DNA of 64,000 nucleotides. It comes from Micromonospora sp. WMMD1128 (GTDB lineage: Bacteria > Actinomycetota > Actinomycetes > Mycobacteriales > Micromonosporaceae). Below are positions 18,923-27,344 of this stretch, in pieces. Each line of letters begins with the position of its first letter. Positions within the stretch are counted from its first letter, which is position 1. A program made the position numbers and the translations under genes. The notes below the pieces were generated by a model. It saw only the letters and a list, made by a program, of their open reading frames with translations, was not told the DNA's origin and searched no databases. The DNA lies in contig NZ_CP114902.1 of NCBI RefSeq assembly GCF_027497235.1, positions 186,001 through 250,000 on the forward strand, written 5' to 3'.

Positions 18923-18980
18923 CGAGCCGGTCGGCCGCCTTACGAAGTCGGCGCGGACGAGCCGGTCGGCCGCCTTACGA
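18923..18980 (+). repeat. 23-bp direct repeat, two copies, 35-bp period
   Basis: CGAGCCGGTCGGCCGCCTTA followed by CGA occurs at 18923-18945 and again at 18958-18980, with a partial third GGTCGGTCGGCCG at about 18995. It lies in the 150-bp gap between the permease start and the PAP2 stop. No gene is evident there. Confidence 0.7.
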
Positions 18981-19012
18981 GCCGGGGCGGCGCCGGGTCG
19001 GTCGGCCGCTGC

Positions 19013-19792
19013 TCAGTCCGGGGCGGACCAGACCACCGGCCGCGCCCACTCGCCGAGCCGCCGGGGCAGCGGCAGATCGTCCCAGGGCACCCGGCGCAGC
19101 AGCCGGTCCAGCAGCAGCCCGAGCAGCAGCCCGGCGACCGAGTCGGTGAGCCAGTGCCAGCCCAGGTAGACGGTGGTGCAGAAGACGATCGCCGGGGGCG
19201 CCACCCGGACCACGGTGATCAGCCGGGGCGGGACGGCGCGGCCGACCGTGCGCAGCAGCGGGGCCAGCAGCAGGGCGAGCACGCCGTACCAGACGATCGC
19301 GTTGGCCACGTGCCCGGACGGGTACGACTGGGCGAAGCGCACCGGCAGTTCGTGCTGGAACAGCGGCAGCGTCTGCTCGGGTGGCAGGAACGGCTCCTTC
19401 ACGCTGGCGCTCGGCGCCGGTCGTGCGGTCCACACCTTCAGCGGACCGATCGTGCAGAACGTCAGCACGAACGCCGCCACCGGCGGAAGCACCGCCCGCA
19501 CCGCCCGCAGCCGCAGCGCCAGCAGCACGCCCAGCCCGGCCGCCAGCAGCGTCAGCGGGGTGCCCTGGCCGAGCAGGTTGAACGCCATCGCGATCCAGCG
19601 GGCGACGGTCGGCCGGTGCGCGGCGGACCAGTCGGCGACGGCCCGGTCGAGCCCGAACAGGTGCCCTGCGGCAAGTGTCACGGTCAGCGCCACGAGCGCG
19701 GCGAGCAGCAGCCCGTCGCACCACCACCCGGCCGGTCGGACGGGCCGCAGCCGCAGGTCGCGGCGTACCCCTGAGGTCTGACGCACGCGCAC
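19013..19792 (-). CDS. PAP2-family membrane phosphatase
   Basis: The three PAP2 signature regions are visible in order: KVWTARPAP (motif 1), SYPSGHVAN (motif 2, catalytic histidine) and the third motif as YLGWHWLTDSVAG with its nucleophilic histidine and aspartate. Six hydrophobic segments place the active site on the outer face of the membrane. Family members dephosphorylate phosphatidate, undecaprenyl pyrophosphate or related lipids; which substrate applies here is open. Confidence 0.88.
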   Translation of the reverse strand: MRVRQTSGVRRDLRLRPVRPAGWWCDGLLLAALVALTVTLAAGHLFGLDRAVADWSAAHRPTVARWIAMAFNLLGQGTPLTLLAAGLGVLLALRLRAVRAVLPPVAAFVLTFCTIGPLKVWTARPAPSASVKEPFLPPEQTLPLFQHELPVRFAQSYPSGHVANAIVWYGVLALLLAPLLRTVGRAVPPRLITVVRVAPPAIVFCTTVYLGWHWLTDSVAGLLLGLLLDRLLRRVPWDDLPLPRRLGEWARPVVWSAPD

Positions 19793-19889
19793 ACGCTACC
19801 GGCCGCCGACGGCGGCCGGGGCAGCGGCGGTTGTGTGCCGAGCCACGAAGGGAGGCGTTCCCCGGCGGTCACCGGTCACACTGGTGGCC

Positions 19890-21098
19890 GTGCGGATCAC
19901 TTCGGCCCTCGTCGACCCGGCGCTGCTCGACCTTCCCTGGTCGACCCCGCTGGCCGAGTGGCCTGCCGAGCATCTGGTGGCGCTACCCCAGGGCATCTCC
20001 CGGCACATCGTCCGGTTCGTCCGGCTCGGCGGCTTCGTCTACGCGGTGAAGGAGACCGGGGAGCGGGTCGCCGAGCGCGAGTACGACCTGCTGCGGGCGC
20101 TTGAGCGGATCGACTTCCCGTCGGTCGAGGCGATCGCGATCGTGGCGGACCGGCAGACCGACGACGGCGAGCCGCTCGACCCGGTGCTGATCACCCGGCA
20201 CCTCCAGTTCTCCCTGCCCTACCGGGCGCTGTTCTCCAACACGCTGCGCCCGGAGACGATGAACCGGCTGCTGGACGCGCTGGCCGCGCTGATCGTCCGG
20301 ATGCACCTGACCGGTTTCTTCTGGGGTGACTGCTCGCTGTCGAACACGCTGTTCCGGCGGGACGCGGGCGCGTTCGCCGCCTACCTGGTGGACGCCGAGA
20401 CCGGGGCGTTGCACCCGTCACTCTCCAACGGCCAGCGCGGGGAGGACCTGGAGATCGCCCGGGTGAACATCTTCGGCGAGGCGCTCGACCTCCAGGCCGC
20501 CGGCCTGCTGCACGAGTCGATCGACCCGGAGGTGGTCTGCGAGGAGGTGGTGCGGCGCTACGAGCAGCTCTGGCACGAGATCACCTACGAGCAGCAGGTC
20601 GAGCGCGCCGCCCGGCACGACATCGAGGGCCGCATCCGTCGCCTCAACGAGCTGGGCTTCGACGTGGCCGAGGTGGCGCTGTCGACCGTCGACAACGGGC
20701 GCTACCTGGTGCGGCCCAAGGTGGTCGACGCCGGCTACCACACCCGGCGGCTGCTGCGGCTGACCGGTCTGGACGCCGAGGAGAACCAGGCCCGCAAGCT
20801 CCTCAACGACCTGGACGCCTACCGGGTGGAGAGCGACCTGACCGACGAGCAGCAGGCGGCGCACCGCTGGCTCACCGAGGTGTTCGAGCCGGTGGTCCGG
20901 GCGGTGCCCGCGCACCTGCGCCGCAAGCTGGAGCCGCAGGAGCTGTTCGCCCAGATCATCGAGCACAAATGGCTGCTCTCCGAGCAGGCCGGCCGGGACG
21001 TGGGGATGCGCCGGGCGGTGCACTCCTATCTGGCCGACGTCCTGGTGCACCGCCCGGACGAGCAGGCCGTGCTCGGCGTCGAGGTGCCCACCGCCTGA
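19890..21098 (+). CDS. DUF4032 family protein (kinase-like fold)
   Basis: A 402-residue soluble protein. HIVRFVRLGGFVYAVKETGERVAEREYDLLRALERI resembles the N-lobe of a protein-kinase-like fold with lysine and glutamate, and LTGFFWGDCSLSNTLFRRDAGAFAAYLVDAETG resembles the catalytic loop (D-x-x-x-x-N) and metal-binding aspartate. The second half is the DUF4032 region proper. Substrate and function are unknown. The start is set at the GTG at 19890, where conserved sequence begins; the frame extends to 19833 without a better ribosome-binding site. Confidence 0.75.
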   Translation: MRITSALVDPALLDLPWSTPLAEWPAEHLVALPQGISRHIVRFVRLGGFVYAVKETGERVAEREYDLLRALERIDFPSVEAIAIVADRQTDDGEPLDPVLITRHLQFSLPYRALFSNTLRPETMNRLLDALAALIVRMHLTGFFWGDCSLSNTLFRRDAGAFAAYLVDAETGALHPSLSNGQRGEDLEIARVNIFGEALDLQAAGLLHESIDPEVVCEEVVRRYEQLWHEITYEQQVERAARHDIEGRIRRLNELGFDVAEVALSTVDNGRYLVRPKVVDAGYHTRRLLRLTGLDAEENQARKLLNDLDAYRVESDLTDEQQAAHRWLTEVFEPVVRAVPAHLRRKLEPQELFAQIIEHKWLLSEQAGRDVGMRRAVHSYLADVLVHRPDEQAVLGVEVPTA

Positions 21099-21099
21099 C

Positions 21100-22209
21100 T
21101 CACTCCACCCACTCGCCGGCGCGCATCACCCGGACCACGTTCAGTTCGTCGTCGAGCACCACCAGGTCGGCGCGCAGGCCGGCCTGGAGCGCGCCCACCC
21201 GGTCGCCGAGGCCGAGCGCGCGGGCCGGGGTGGTGGCGGCCATCCGGACGGCGTCGGGCAGCGCGACGCCCGCGCCGACCGCGTGCCGCAGCGCGGCGTC
21301 CATGGTGAGCGTGCTGCCGGCGATCGCGCCGTCCCGGCTGAGCCGGGCCTCGCCACCGGCCACGGTGACCGCCTGGCCGCCCAGCTCGTACTCGCCGTCG
21401 GGCATGCCGGCGGCGGCCATCGCGTCGGTGACCAGGGCGGCCCGGTCCGGGCCGGCGACCGAGGTGGCGAAGCCGAGCATGCCGTCGTGCAGGTGTACGC
21501 CGTCGGCGACCAGCTCGCACACCACGTTCGGGGCCTCCAGCAGCGCCACCACCGGGCCGGGCTCGCGGTGGTGCACCGGACGCATCCCGTTGAACAGGTG
21601 GGTGCCGACGCTCGCCCCGGCGGCCACCGCCGCGCGGGTCTGCGCCCAGGTGGCGTCCGTGTGCCCGACGGCCGCCACCACGCCGTTCGCCACCAGCAGC
21701 TCGATCGCCGCGGTGGCGCCCGCACGCTCGGGGGCCAGCGTGACCATCCGGACCGCGCCGCCGCCCAGTTCGATCAGCTCGGTCAGCTCGTCGGTGGACG
21801 GGTCGCGCAGGAACTCCGGGTTCTGCGCCCCGCAGCGGTCGGCGGACAGGTAGGGGCCCTCGAAGTGGAGGCCGGCGAGCACGCCCGACTCGACGAGCGG
21901 CCGGAACGCGGCGGTGGCGTCCCGCATCAGCGCGAACGGGGAGCTGACCAGGCTGGCCAGCAGCGTGGTGGTGCCATGGCCGAGGTGGAACGCGGCGGCC
22001 TGCCGGGCGGCAGCCGGGTCGCCGGTGGTGAACGTGTGGCCGCCGCCGCCGTGGGTGTGCATGTCCACGAAGCCGGGCACGATCCAGTGTCCGTCGCGCA
22101 CCGACGGATAGTCGGCGACCGCGCTGATCCGGCCGTCCCGGATCTCCACGCAGCCCTGCCGGATGACGCCGGTCGGGGTCACCACCTTGCCGGTCACGCG
22201 CCGGGTCAT
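21100..22209 (-). CDS. nagA: N-acetylglucosamine-6-phosphate deacetylase
   Basis: Amidohydrolase that removes acetate from GlcNAc-6-phosphate. Signature elements: DMHTHGGGGH (first metal site), LHFEGPYLS (catalytic region), AVGHTDATWAQ and THLFNGMRPVHHREPG (metal and substrate residues), and ALVTDAMAAAGMPDGEYELGG with the catalytic aspartate. Length is 369 residues. The ATG overlaps the kinase stop as ATGA and has GGAGAG upstream, so it is the last gene of a three-gene operon with the ROK kinase and SIS protein. Confidence 0.92.
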   Translation of the reverse strand: MTRRVTGKVVTPTGVIRQGCVEIRDGRISAVADYPSVRDGHWIVPGFVDMHTHGGGGHTFTTGDPAAARQAAAFHLGHGTTTLLASLVSSPFALMRDATAAFRPLVESGVLAGLHFEGPYLSADRCGAQNPEFLRDPSTDELTELIELGGGAVRMVTLAPERAGATAAIELLVANGVVAAVGHTDATWAQTRAAVAAGASVGTHLFNGMRPVHHREPGPVVALLEAPNVVCELVADGVHLHDGMLGFATSVAGPDRAALVTDAMAAAGMPDGEYELGGQAVTVAGGEARLSRDGAIAGSTLTMDAALRHAVGAGVALPDAVRMAATTPARALGLGDRVGALQAGLRADLVVLDDELNVVRVMRAGEWVE

Positions 22210-23138
22210 CAACTCTCCTTCGCCAGGGTGTCCAGGGCCAGCAGGGCGGCGCCGAGGCAGCCGGCCTCGTCGCCGAGGGCGGCCGCGACCAGGCGCGGCT
22301 CGCGGTGGAACGTCAGCCGCTCGCGCAGCGCGTCGCGCAGCGGGTCGAACAGCCGGGGACCGGCCTGGGCCAGCCCGCCGCCGATCACCACGGTAGCCAC
22401 GTCGTACAGCGCCTGCCCGGTGGCGAGCCCGTCGGCGAGCGCCTCGACCGCCTCCCGCCAGACCGCACCGGCGAGCTGCTCGCCGGCCGCCGCCCGGTCG
22501 GCCACCTCGGCGGCGGTCGTCGGCACCCCGGCCAGCTCCGTGTAGCGGCGGCCGATCGCCGAGGCCGAGGCCACCGCCTCCAGGCAGCCGGCCCGGCCGC
22601 AGCCGCAGCGCGGGCCGCCGGGGCGTACCAGAATGTGTCCGATCTCCCCGGCGGCGCCGTGCGCGCCGGCGGCGGCCGACCCGTCGACCACGTGCGCGGC
22701 GGCGATGCCGGTGCCGATCGCGACGAAGAGCACGTGCCCGGCGTCGCGGCCAGCGCCGAGCCTGGCCTCGGCCAGGCCACCCACCCGCACGTCGTGGCCG
22801 AGCGCCGCGGGCAGGCGCAGGCGCGCCCGCGCCAGGTCCCGCAGGGGTACGTCCCGGAAGCCCAGGTTCGCCGACCAGACCGCCACCCCGTGGGCCTCGT
22901 CGACCACCCCGGGCACGGCGATGCCGCAGGCCACCGGCGTGAAACCGCCGGCGCGGGCGGTGGCGGCCAAGCCCTCGGCCACGTCGAGGACCGTCCCGAC
23001 CACGGCCTCCGGCCCGCGCTGGGCGTCGGTGGCGTGCCGTTCGGTGTGCACGGTCGTGCCGTCCGGCCGGACCAGGGCGCACTTTATCCCGGTGCCGCCC
23101 ACGTCCAGCGCGACGACGACCTCGTCGCGCTCGATCAC
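22209..23138 (-). CDS. ROK-family sugar kinase, probably N-acetylglucosamine kinase
   Basis: The ATP-binding motif DVGGTGIKCALV opens the protein, and the ROK zinc motif CGCGRAGCLE (around residue 178) with the upstream substrate histidine in GEIGHI identifies the family. Length (309 aa) is standard. ROK kinases phosphorylate glucose, GlcNAc or ManNAc; position between nagA and a SIS gene points to an amino sugar. Both ends overlap neighbours (GTGA with the SIS stop, ATGA with nagA), indicating translational coupling. Confidence 0.85.
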   Translation of the reverse strand: MIERDEVVVALDVGGTGIKCALVRPDGTTVHTERHATDAQRGPEAVVGTVLDVAEGLAATARAGGFTPVACGIAVPGVVDEAHGVAVWSANLGFRDVPLRDLARARLRLPAALGHDVRVGGLAEARLGAGRDAGHVLFVAIGTGIAAAHVVDGSAAAGAHGAAGEIGHILVRPGGPRCGCGRAGCLEAVASASAIGRRYTELAGVPTTAAEVADRAAAGEQLAGAVWREAVEALADGLATGQALYDVATVVIGGGLAQAGPRLFDPLRDALRERLTFHREPRLVAAALGDEAGCLGAALLALDTLAKES

Positions 23139-24064
23139 GCCAGAACCACGGAGCGGGTCAGGTGGCGGGGCGCGTCGGGGTCGAGGCCGCGGCTGGTGGC
23201 CAGCGCGACCGCGAAGCGCTGGGCGAGGATCAGGTCGGCCATCGGGTCGACCGGGTTACGGCCGGCCGCCCAGCTCGTCAGCACGGTGTGGCAGCCGTGC
23301 GTGCGGCTGTGCACGAACGCCGCGCCGGTGGCCGCCACGTCCTCGGCGAGCCCGTCCGGGATCCCGCCGAACGCCCAGACCAGCCGGCCCGGCGCGCCGA
23401 TCGAGATGGGACCGTGGCGGTAGTCCATGGCCGGGTACGCCTCGGCCCAGAACGTGGCCGCCTCGCGGCACTTCAGCGCGGCCTCCTGGGCCAGCCCGAC
23501 GGTCCAGCCGCGACCGAGGAACGTGACCTGCTCGATGCGGGCCGGGTCGATCGGCAGCGGCGCCCGGACGGCCACCTCGGCGTCGGCGGCCAGCCGGCCG
23601 AGGTCCTCGCCGAGGTGGGCGCGGAGCAGCGCCAGCGCGGTGGTGGCGAAGCGGGTCTGCACGACGGAGCGCTCGTCCGCGAAGGGCAGCGCGACCGTGG
23701 CGTCGGCCAGGTCGACGGCGGGCGAGGCCGGGTCGCCCACCAGGACCGTGGTGGGGATCTGCCCGCGCAGCGCGGCGAGCAGGTCGAGCACCTCGGTGGT
23801 GGTGCCGGAGCGGGTGATCGCGATGAGCCGGTCGTAGCGGCGGCCGGTCGGGAACTCGCTGGCCTGGAAGGCGTCGGTCTCGCCCTGGCCGGCGGTTTCG
23901 CGCAGCCCGGCGTACGCCTCCGCCATGAACCACGACGTGCCGCAACCGACCACGGCGACCCGCTCACCGGGGCGCGGCAGGCGCTCGGCGACGGTCGGCG
24001 CGAGCCGGGCCGCCTCCCGCCAGCAGTCGGGTTGGCTCGCGATCTCCGCGTGCACGTACGCCAT
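23135..24064 (-). CDS. SIS-domain sugar-phosphate isomerase/deaminase (AgaS/GlmS-isomerase-like)
   Basis: Two SIS domains can be traced. The first contains VAVVGCGTSWFMAEAYAGL and the phosphate-binding ITRSGTTTEVLDLL; the second begins VTFLGRGWTVGLAQEAALKCREAATFWAEAYPAMDYRHGPIS, matching the isomerase half of GlmS and the AgaS family. No glutaminase domain is present. In this operon the likely reaction is conversion of glucosamine-6-phosphate to fructose-6-phosphate with ammonia release, replacing NagB. The ATG at 24064 has GAGGAG 6 bp upstream; it is the first gene of the operon. Confidence 0.85.
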   Translation of the reverse strand: MAYVHAEIASQPDCWREAARLAPTVAERLPRPGERVAVVGCGTSWFMAEAYAGLRETAGQGETDAFQASEFPTGRRYDRLIAITRSGTTTEVLDLLAALRGQIPTTVLVGDPASPAVDLADATVALPFADERSVVQTRFATTALALLRAHLGEDLGRLAADAEVAVRAPLPIDPARIEQVTFLGRGWTVGLAQEAALKCREAATFWAEAYPAMDYRHGPISIGAPGRLVWAFGGIPDGLAEDVAATGAAFVHSRTHGCHTVLTSWAAGRNPVDPMADLILAQRFAVALATSRGLDPDAPRHLTRSVVLA

Positions 24065-24128
24065 CACCACTCCTCGCCACGGGAGACCTTGCGCAATACG
24101 GCGCGATCCGGCCTTCTTTCGCGCGTCA

Positions 24129-24214
24129 TTCTGCGCGAAGTGAGGTGGGCGTCGCAACCGTCTCCCCGTTCGCGCAGAACAGGGTTTTGCGCAGACCCAG
24201 TTTCGCGCACTACT
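24129..24214. promoter_or_regulatory. Putative DeoR-family operators between the nag operon and its regulator
   Basis: TTCTGCGCGAA (24129-24139) and its exact reverse complement TTCGCGCAGAA (24170-24180) lie 41 bp apart, about four helical turns. Related TTTTGCGCAGA (24185) and TTTCGCGCAC (24201) follow. Repeated half-sites of this kind suit a tetrameric DeoR repressor that loops DNA and controls both divergent units. Confidence 0.65.
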
Positions 24215-24263
24215 GTGCACGCAACCGATCACCGTACGTGCACAGGCAGGGGAGGCCCCCGCG

Positions 24264-25049
24264 GTGGACCGCTACGCGCGTTGGAACGCGCTGCTCGAGA
24301 TGCTCACCGACAGCGGCCGGGTCAGCGTCGAGGAGGCGGCCGAGCGGCTGGAGGTCTCCCAGGCGACCATCCGGCGGGACTTCGACCAGCTCGCCCAGCA
24401 GCAGATGATCACGCGGACCCGGGGCGGCGCGGTCGCCAACGGCGTCTCCTACGACCTGCCGCTGCGTTACAAGACCGCCAAGCACTCGGCGGAGAAGCAG
24501 CGGATCGGCGCCGCCGCCGCCGCGCTCGTGTCCCCGGGCACGGTGGTCGGGCTGAACGGCGGCACCACGAGCACCGAGGTGGCCCGCGCCCTGGCGGTCC
24601 GGCCGGATCTCAACACGAGCGCCGAGGGGGCCCAGCTCACCGTGGTCACCAACGCGCTGAACATCGCCAACGAGCTGCTGGTGCGCTCGCGGATGAAGGT
24701 GGTGGTGGCCGGCGGCGTGGTCCGGCCGAAGTCGTTCGAGCTGGTCGGGCCGCTGGGCGGGGCGTTGCTGCGCGAGGTCACCCTGGACGTCGCGCTGCTC
24801 GGCGTGGACGCGATCGACCCGCAGCTCGGCGCCGCCGCGCACCACGAGGGCGAGGCGGCCATGAACAGCCTCATGGTGGCCCGCGCCAAGCGGGTCGTGG
24901 TCATCGCCGACTCGTCCAAGCTGGGCGGGCACGCGTTCGCCCGGATCTGCTCGGTGGACCGGGTGGAGACGCTCGTGACCGACTCCGGAGCGTCACCGAG
25001 CCTGGTGCAGGCGTTCCGCGAGGCCGGCCTGCACGTCGTCTGCGCCTGA
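24264..25049 (+). CDS. DeoR/GlpR-family repressor of the amino-sugar operon
   Basis: The N-terminal winged helix reads RWNALLEMLTDSGRVSVEEAAERLEVSQATIRRDFDQLAQQQMITRTRGGAV, the DeoR signature. The sugar-phosphate-sensing half resembles a ribose-5-phosphate isomerase fold: GTVVGLNGGTTSTEVARAL and TVVTNALNIANELL bind phosphate, with VALLGVDAIDPQLG and VVVIADSSKLG further on. The effector is probably a phosphorylated amino sugar (inference). GTG start with GGGGAGG upstream. Divergent from the nag genes across a palindrome-rich gap. Confidence 0.9.
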   Translation: MDRYARWNALLEMLTDSGRVSVEEAAERLEVSQATIRRDFDQLAQQQMITRTRGGAVANGVSYDLPLRYKTAKHSAEKQRIGAAAAALVSPGTVVGLNGGTTSTEVARALAVRPDLNTSAEGAQLTVVTNALNIANELLVRSRMKVVVAGGVVRPKSFELVGPLGGALLREVTLDVALLGVDAIDPQLGAAAHHEGEAAMNSLMVARAKRVVVIADSSKLGGHAFARICSVDRVETLVTDSGASPSLVQAFREAGLHVVCA

Positions 25050-25052
25050 GGG

Positions 25053-25106
25053 TTAAGGCGGGGGCCCCGCTTAACGCCTCCGGTAGAGGCGGGGCCCCCG
25101 CTTAAC
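25053..25106 (+). repeat. Dispersed GGGGCCCC/CTTAAC repeat, copy B
   Basis: Begins 4 bp after the DeoR stop. Order: GGGGGCCCC, GCTTAACGC, the hairpin GCCTC-CGGTA-GAGGC, GGGGCCCCC, GCTTAAC. The central 5-bp stem is perfect in this copy. Confidence 0.85.
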
Positions 25107-25119
25107 ACGCCGACCCTGC

Positions 25120-25154
25120 ATACCGGGTATTGCCTTCGCGTGCATACCGCGTAT
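25120..25154 (+). promoter_or_regulatory. Twin palindromes overlapping the promoter of the ABC exporter genes
   Basis: ATACCGGGTAT (25120-25130) and ATACCGCGTAT (25144-25154) are near-identical 11-bp palindromes 24 bp apart. Between and over them lies a promoter-like pair, TTGCCT, 16 bp, TATGGT. A repressor bound here would block transcription of the exporter operon (inference); the regulator is not in the window. Confidence 0.55.
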
Positions 25155-25192
25155 GGTGTCGCTGTCGCCTAACTTATCGGGGGAGGTCAGCT

Positions 25193-26191
25193 GTGTCGGC
25201 TGTCCTGGAGATCGAGGGTCTCCGTAAGACGTACCGGAGCCGGAAACGCGGGGTCCGCCACGCGCTCGACGGCTTCGACATGCGGGTCGAGGCCGGCCAG
25301 GTGCACGGCTTCCTCGGCCCGAACGGTTCGGGCAAGACCACCACGCTGCGTACGCTGCTCGGGCTGATCCGGCCCAACGGCGGCCGGATGGCGATCCTCG
25401 GCCAGGAGCTGCCGCGGGCGCTGCCGGCGGTCGCCGGGCAGGTCGGCGCCATCGTGGAGAGCCCGCAGTTCTTCCCGCACTTCTCCGCGCGGGACACGCT
25501 CGGCCTGCTCGCCCAGGCCGGCGAGCTGCCGAAGCAGCGGGTCGACGAGGTGCTGGAGCTGGTCGGGCTGCGCGACCGGGCCGGGGAGCGGGTGAAGACC
25601 TACTCGCTCGGCATGAAGCAGCGGCTCGCCGTCGCCTCCGCGCTGCTCAAGGAGCCCAAGCTGCTGATCCTGGACGAGCCGGCCAACGGCCTCGACCCGG
25701 GCGGCATCCGGGAGATGCGCGGGCTGATGCGCAACCTCGCCGAATCCGGCATGACCGTGGTGCTCTCCAGCCACATCCTGGGCGAGATCCAGCTCATCTG
25801 CGACTCGGTCACCATCATCTCGCTCGGCCGGCGGGTCGCTTTCGGGCCGGTCGAGCAGGTGCTCGCGGCGCACTCCCAGGGCTCCGTGCGGGTACGCCTG
25901 GAGGCGGTCACCGACCTGCCCCAGGCCGTGGAGACGCTCACCCGCTCCGGGATCCGCGTCGCCAGCGAGCCCGACCACCTGATGCTGTCCGGCGTGGACA
26001 AGCCGGCGGTGGTCAGCCGGCTCCTCGCCGAACAGGGCCTCTACGTCAGCGAGCTCACCCCGGTCGCGGTCGACCTGGAGAGCGTCTTCCTCGAACTGAC
26101 CGCCACCGCGCCGGTCCCCGGCCAGCACCGTCAGGTCGATCAGTCCGCCAAGGTCGACCAGACCGGCACCGCAGGAGGTTGGGGCGCATGA
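25193..26191 (+). CDS. ABC exporter ATP-binding protein (DrrA/BcrA type)
   Basis: ATPase of an ABC-2 type exporter. Walker A GPNGSGKTTTLRTLLGL (about residue 42), signature YSLGMKQRLAVASALL, Walker B LLILDEPANGLDPGGIREMR and switch histidine VVLSSHILGEIQ are visible. The 80-residue tail after about 230 is typical of drug and peptide exporters such as DrrA and BcrA. The GTG at 25193 has GGGAGG 6 bp upstream. Its stop overlaps the permease start as ATGA. The cargo is unknown. It is clearly related to the ABC half of the fusion protein at 37384. Confidence 0.9.
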   Translation: MSAVLEIEGLRKTYRSRKRGVRHALDGFDMRVEAGQVHGFLGPNGSGKTTTLRTLLGLIRPNGGRMAILGQELPRALPAVAGQVGAIVESPQFFPHFSARDTLGLLAQAGELPKQRVDEVLELVGLRDRAGERVKTYSLGMKQRLAVASALLKEPKLLILDEPANGLDPGGIREMRGLMRNLAESGMTVVLSSHILGEIQLICDSVTIISLGRRVAFGPVEQVLAAHSQGSVRVRLEAVTDLPQAVETLTRSGIRVASEPDHLMLSGVDKPAVVSRLLAEQGLYVSELTPVAVDLESVFLELTATAPVPGQHRQVDQSAKVDQTGTAGGWGA

Positions 26192-27201
26192 GCCTGTTCG
26201 TCACCGAGCTGCGCCGGCTCGCCAAGCGCCGGCTCACCCGGCTGCTGTTCGTCCTGCTGGTGCTCGGGCTCGCCACCGTGGCCACCGCGTTCAGCTTCTC
26301 CAGCCAGAAGCTCTCGCCGGAGACGGTGGCCGCCGCCCAGGCCGAGTCCGACCGCCAGTACCGGCAGTCGGTCCAGGACTGGCAGCGCACCGTGACCGAG
26401 TGCGAGGCCGCCCAGGCCCGCGGTGAGCAGACCGAGGACCGGTACGGCCCGAACTGCGGCAAGGACTACCAGCCGCAGCCGGAGATGTTCGACCCGAAGT
26501 GGAACCTGCCGTACCAGTTCGACTTCCGGGCCGAGTTCCCCACGTTCATCGCCGTCTTCGCCGGTGCGGTGGCGCTCTTCGCGTTCATCGTCGGCGCCTC
26601 CTTCGTGGGCGCCGAGTGGAACACCGGCGGGATGATGAACCTGTTGCTGTGGCGACCGAAACGGCTCGCCGTGCTCGGCACCAAGCTGGCCGCGCTGCTC
26701 ACCACCATGCTCGGGCTGAGCGTCGTGCTCGGCGCGTTGTGGACCGCCGCGTTCTGGCTGATCGGCACATCCCGCGGCACCACCGCGAAGATGACCGCCG
26801 GGGTGTGGCGCTCGATCGGGCTGGACGGCCTGCGGGCGGTGGCGCTGGTGCTCGTCGTCGGCGCGGTCGCGTTCGCGCTGGCCTCGCTGGGTCGGCACAC
26901 CGCGATGGCGCTCGGGGCGGCGGTGGCGCTCTTCGCGGTCAGCGAGATCGGCATCCGGATCGCGGTCGGCGTGCTGTCGGTGCCGTTCGGCGAGCGCTAC
27001 GTGCTCTCCACGTACGCCCAGTCGTGGTTCATGAAACAGGCTGAGTTGTTCGACTACGACACCTGCCAGTTCGCCAGGGGCGCCTGCGATCCGGCCAGGT
27101 ACGTGGTGACCTGGCAGCAGTCGGCGGTGGTGTTCGGCATCGGCGCCGCGGCGGCTCTGGTCGGTGCGTTCTGGACGATGCGCCGGCGGGACATCTCCTG
27201 A
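26188..27201 (+). CDS. ABC-2 type exporter permease
   Basis: A 337-residue membrane protein partnering the ATPase upstream. The first helix is near residues 15-38 (RLTRLLFVLLVLGLATVATAF), followed by a large polar extracytoplasmic loop of about 75 residues with paired cysteines. Five more helices follow from about 110 onward (FPTFIAVFAGAVALFAFIVGASFVGAEW). The GAEWNTGGMMNLLLWRPKR stretch after helix 2 is the coupling region common in ABC-2 permeases. GCAGGAGG precedes the ATG. A strong hairpin follows the stop. Confidence 0.85.
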   Translation: MSLFVTELRRLAKRRLTRLLFVLLVLGLATVATAFSFSSQKLSPETVAAAQAESDRQYRQSVQDWQRTVTECEAAQARGEQTEDRYGPNCGKDYQPQPEMFDPKWNLPYQFDFRAEFPTFIAVFAGAVALFAFIVGASFVGAEWNTGGMMNLLLWRPKRLAVLGTKLAALLTTMLGLSVVLGALWTAAFWLIGTSRGTTAKMTAGVWRSIGLDGLRAVALVLVVGAVAFALASLGRHTAMALGAAVALFAVSEIGIRIAVGVLSVPFGERYVLSTYAQSWFMKQAELFDYDTCQFARGACDPARYVVTWQQSAVVFGIGAAAALVGAFWTMRRRDIS

Positions 27202-27203
27202 CC

Positions 27204-27248
27204 CGCGGTCCGCGCCGCCGTAGCTCTGCGACGGCGGCGCGGACCGCG
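27204..27248 (+). terminator. Long perfect hairpin after the ABC exporter operon
   Basis: CGCGGTCCGCGCCGCCGT at 27204-27221 pairs perfectly over 18 bp with 27231-27248 around a 9-nt loop, 2 bp after the permease stop. There is no T-tract; stems of this kind end transcripts in actinobacteria. Confidence 0.75.
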
Positions 27249-27344
27249 CGGGGCGATGCGGTCGAGGGCGGCCCTGGTTACGCTGGGGTTCCCCTCGGCC
27301 GGCGCGTCTCCCGCGCCGGTCCTTCTTCGTCGGAGAGGAGCGCC

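Noticed and set aside
18884..19012. 23-bp direct repeat as a possible attachment site or regulatory iteron
   Set aside because: Only two copies in a short gap between ordinary genes, with no recombinase or replication gene; kept only as a repeat.
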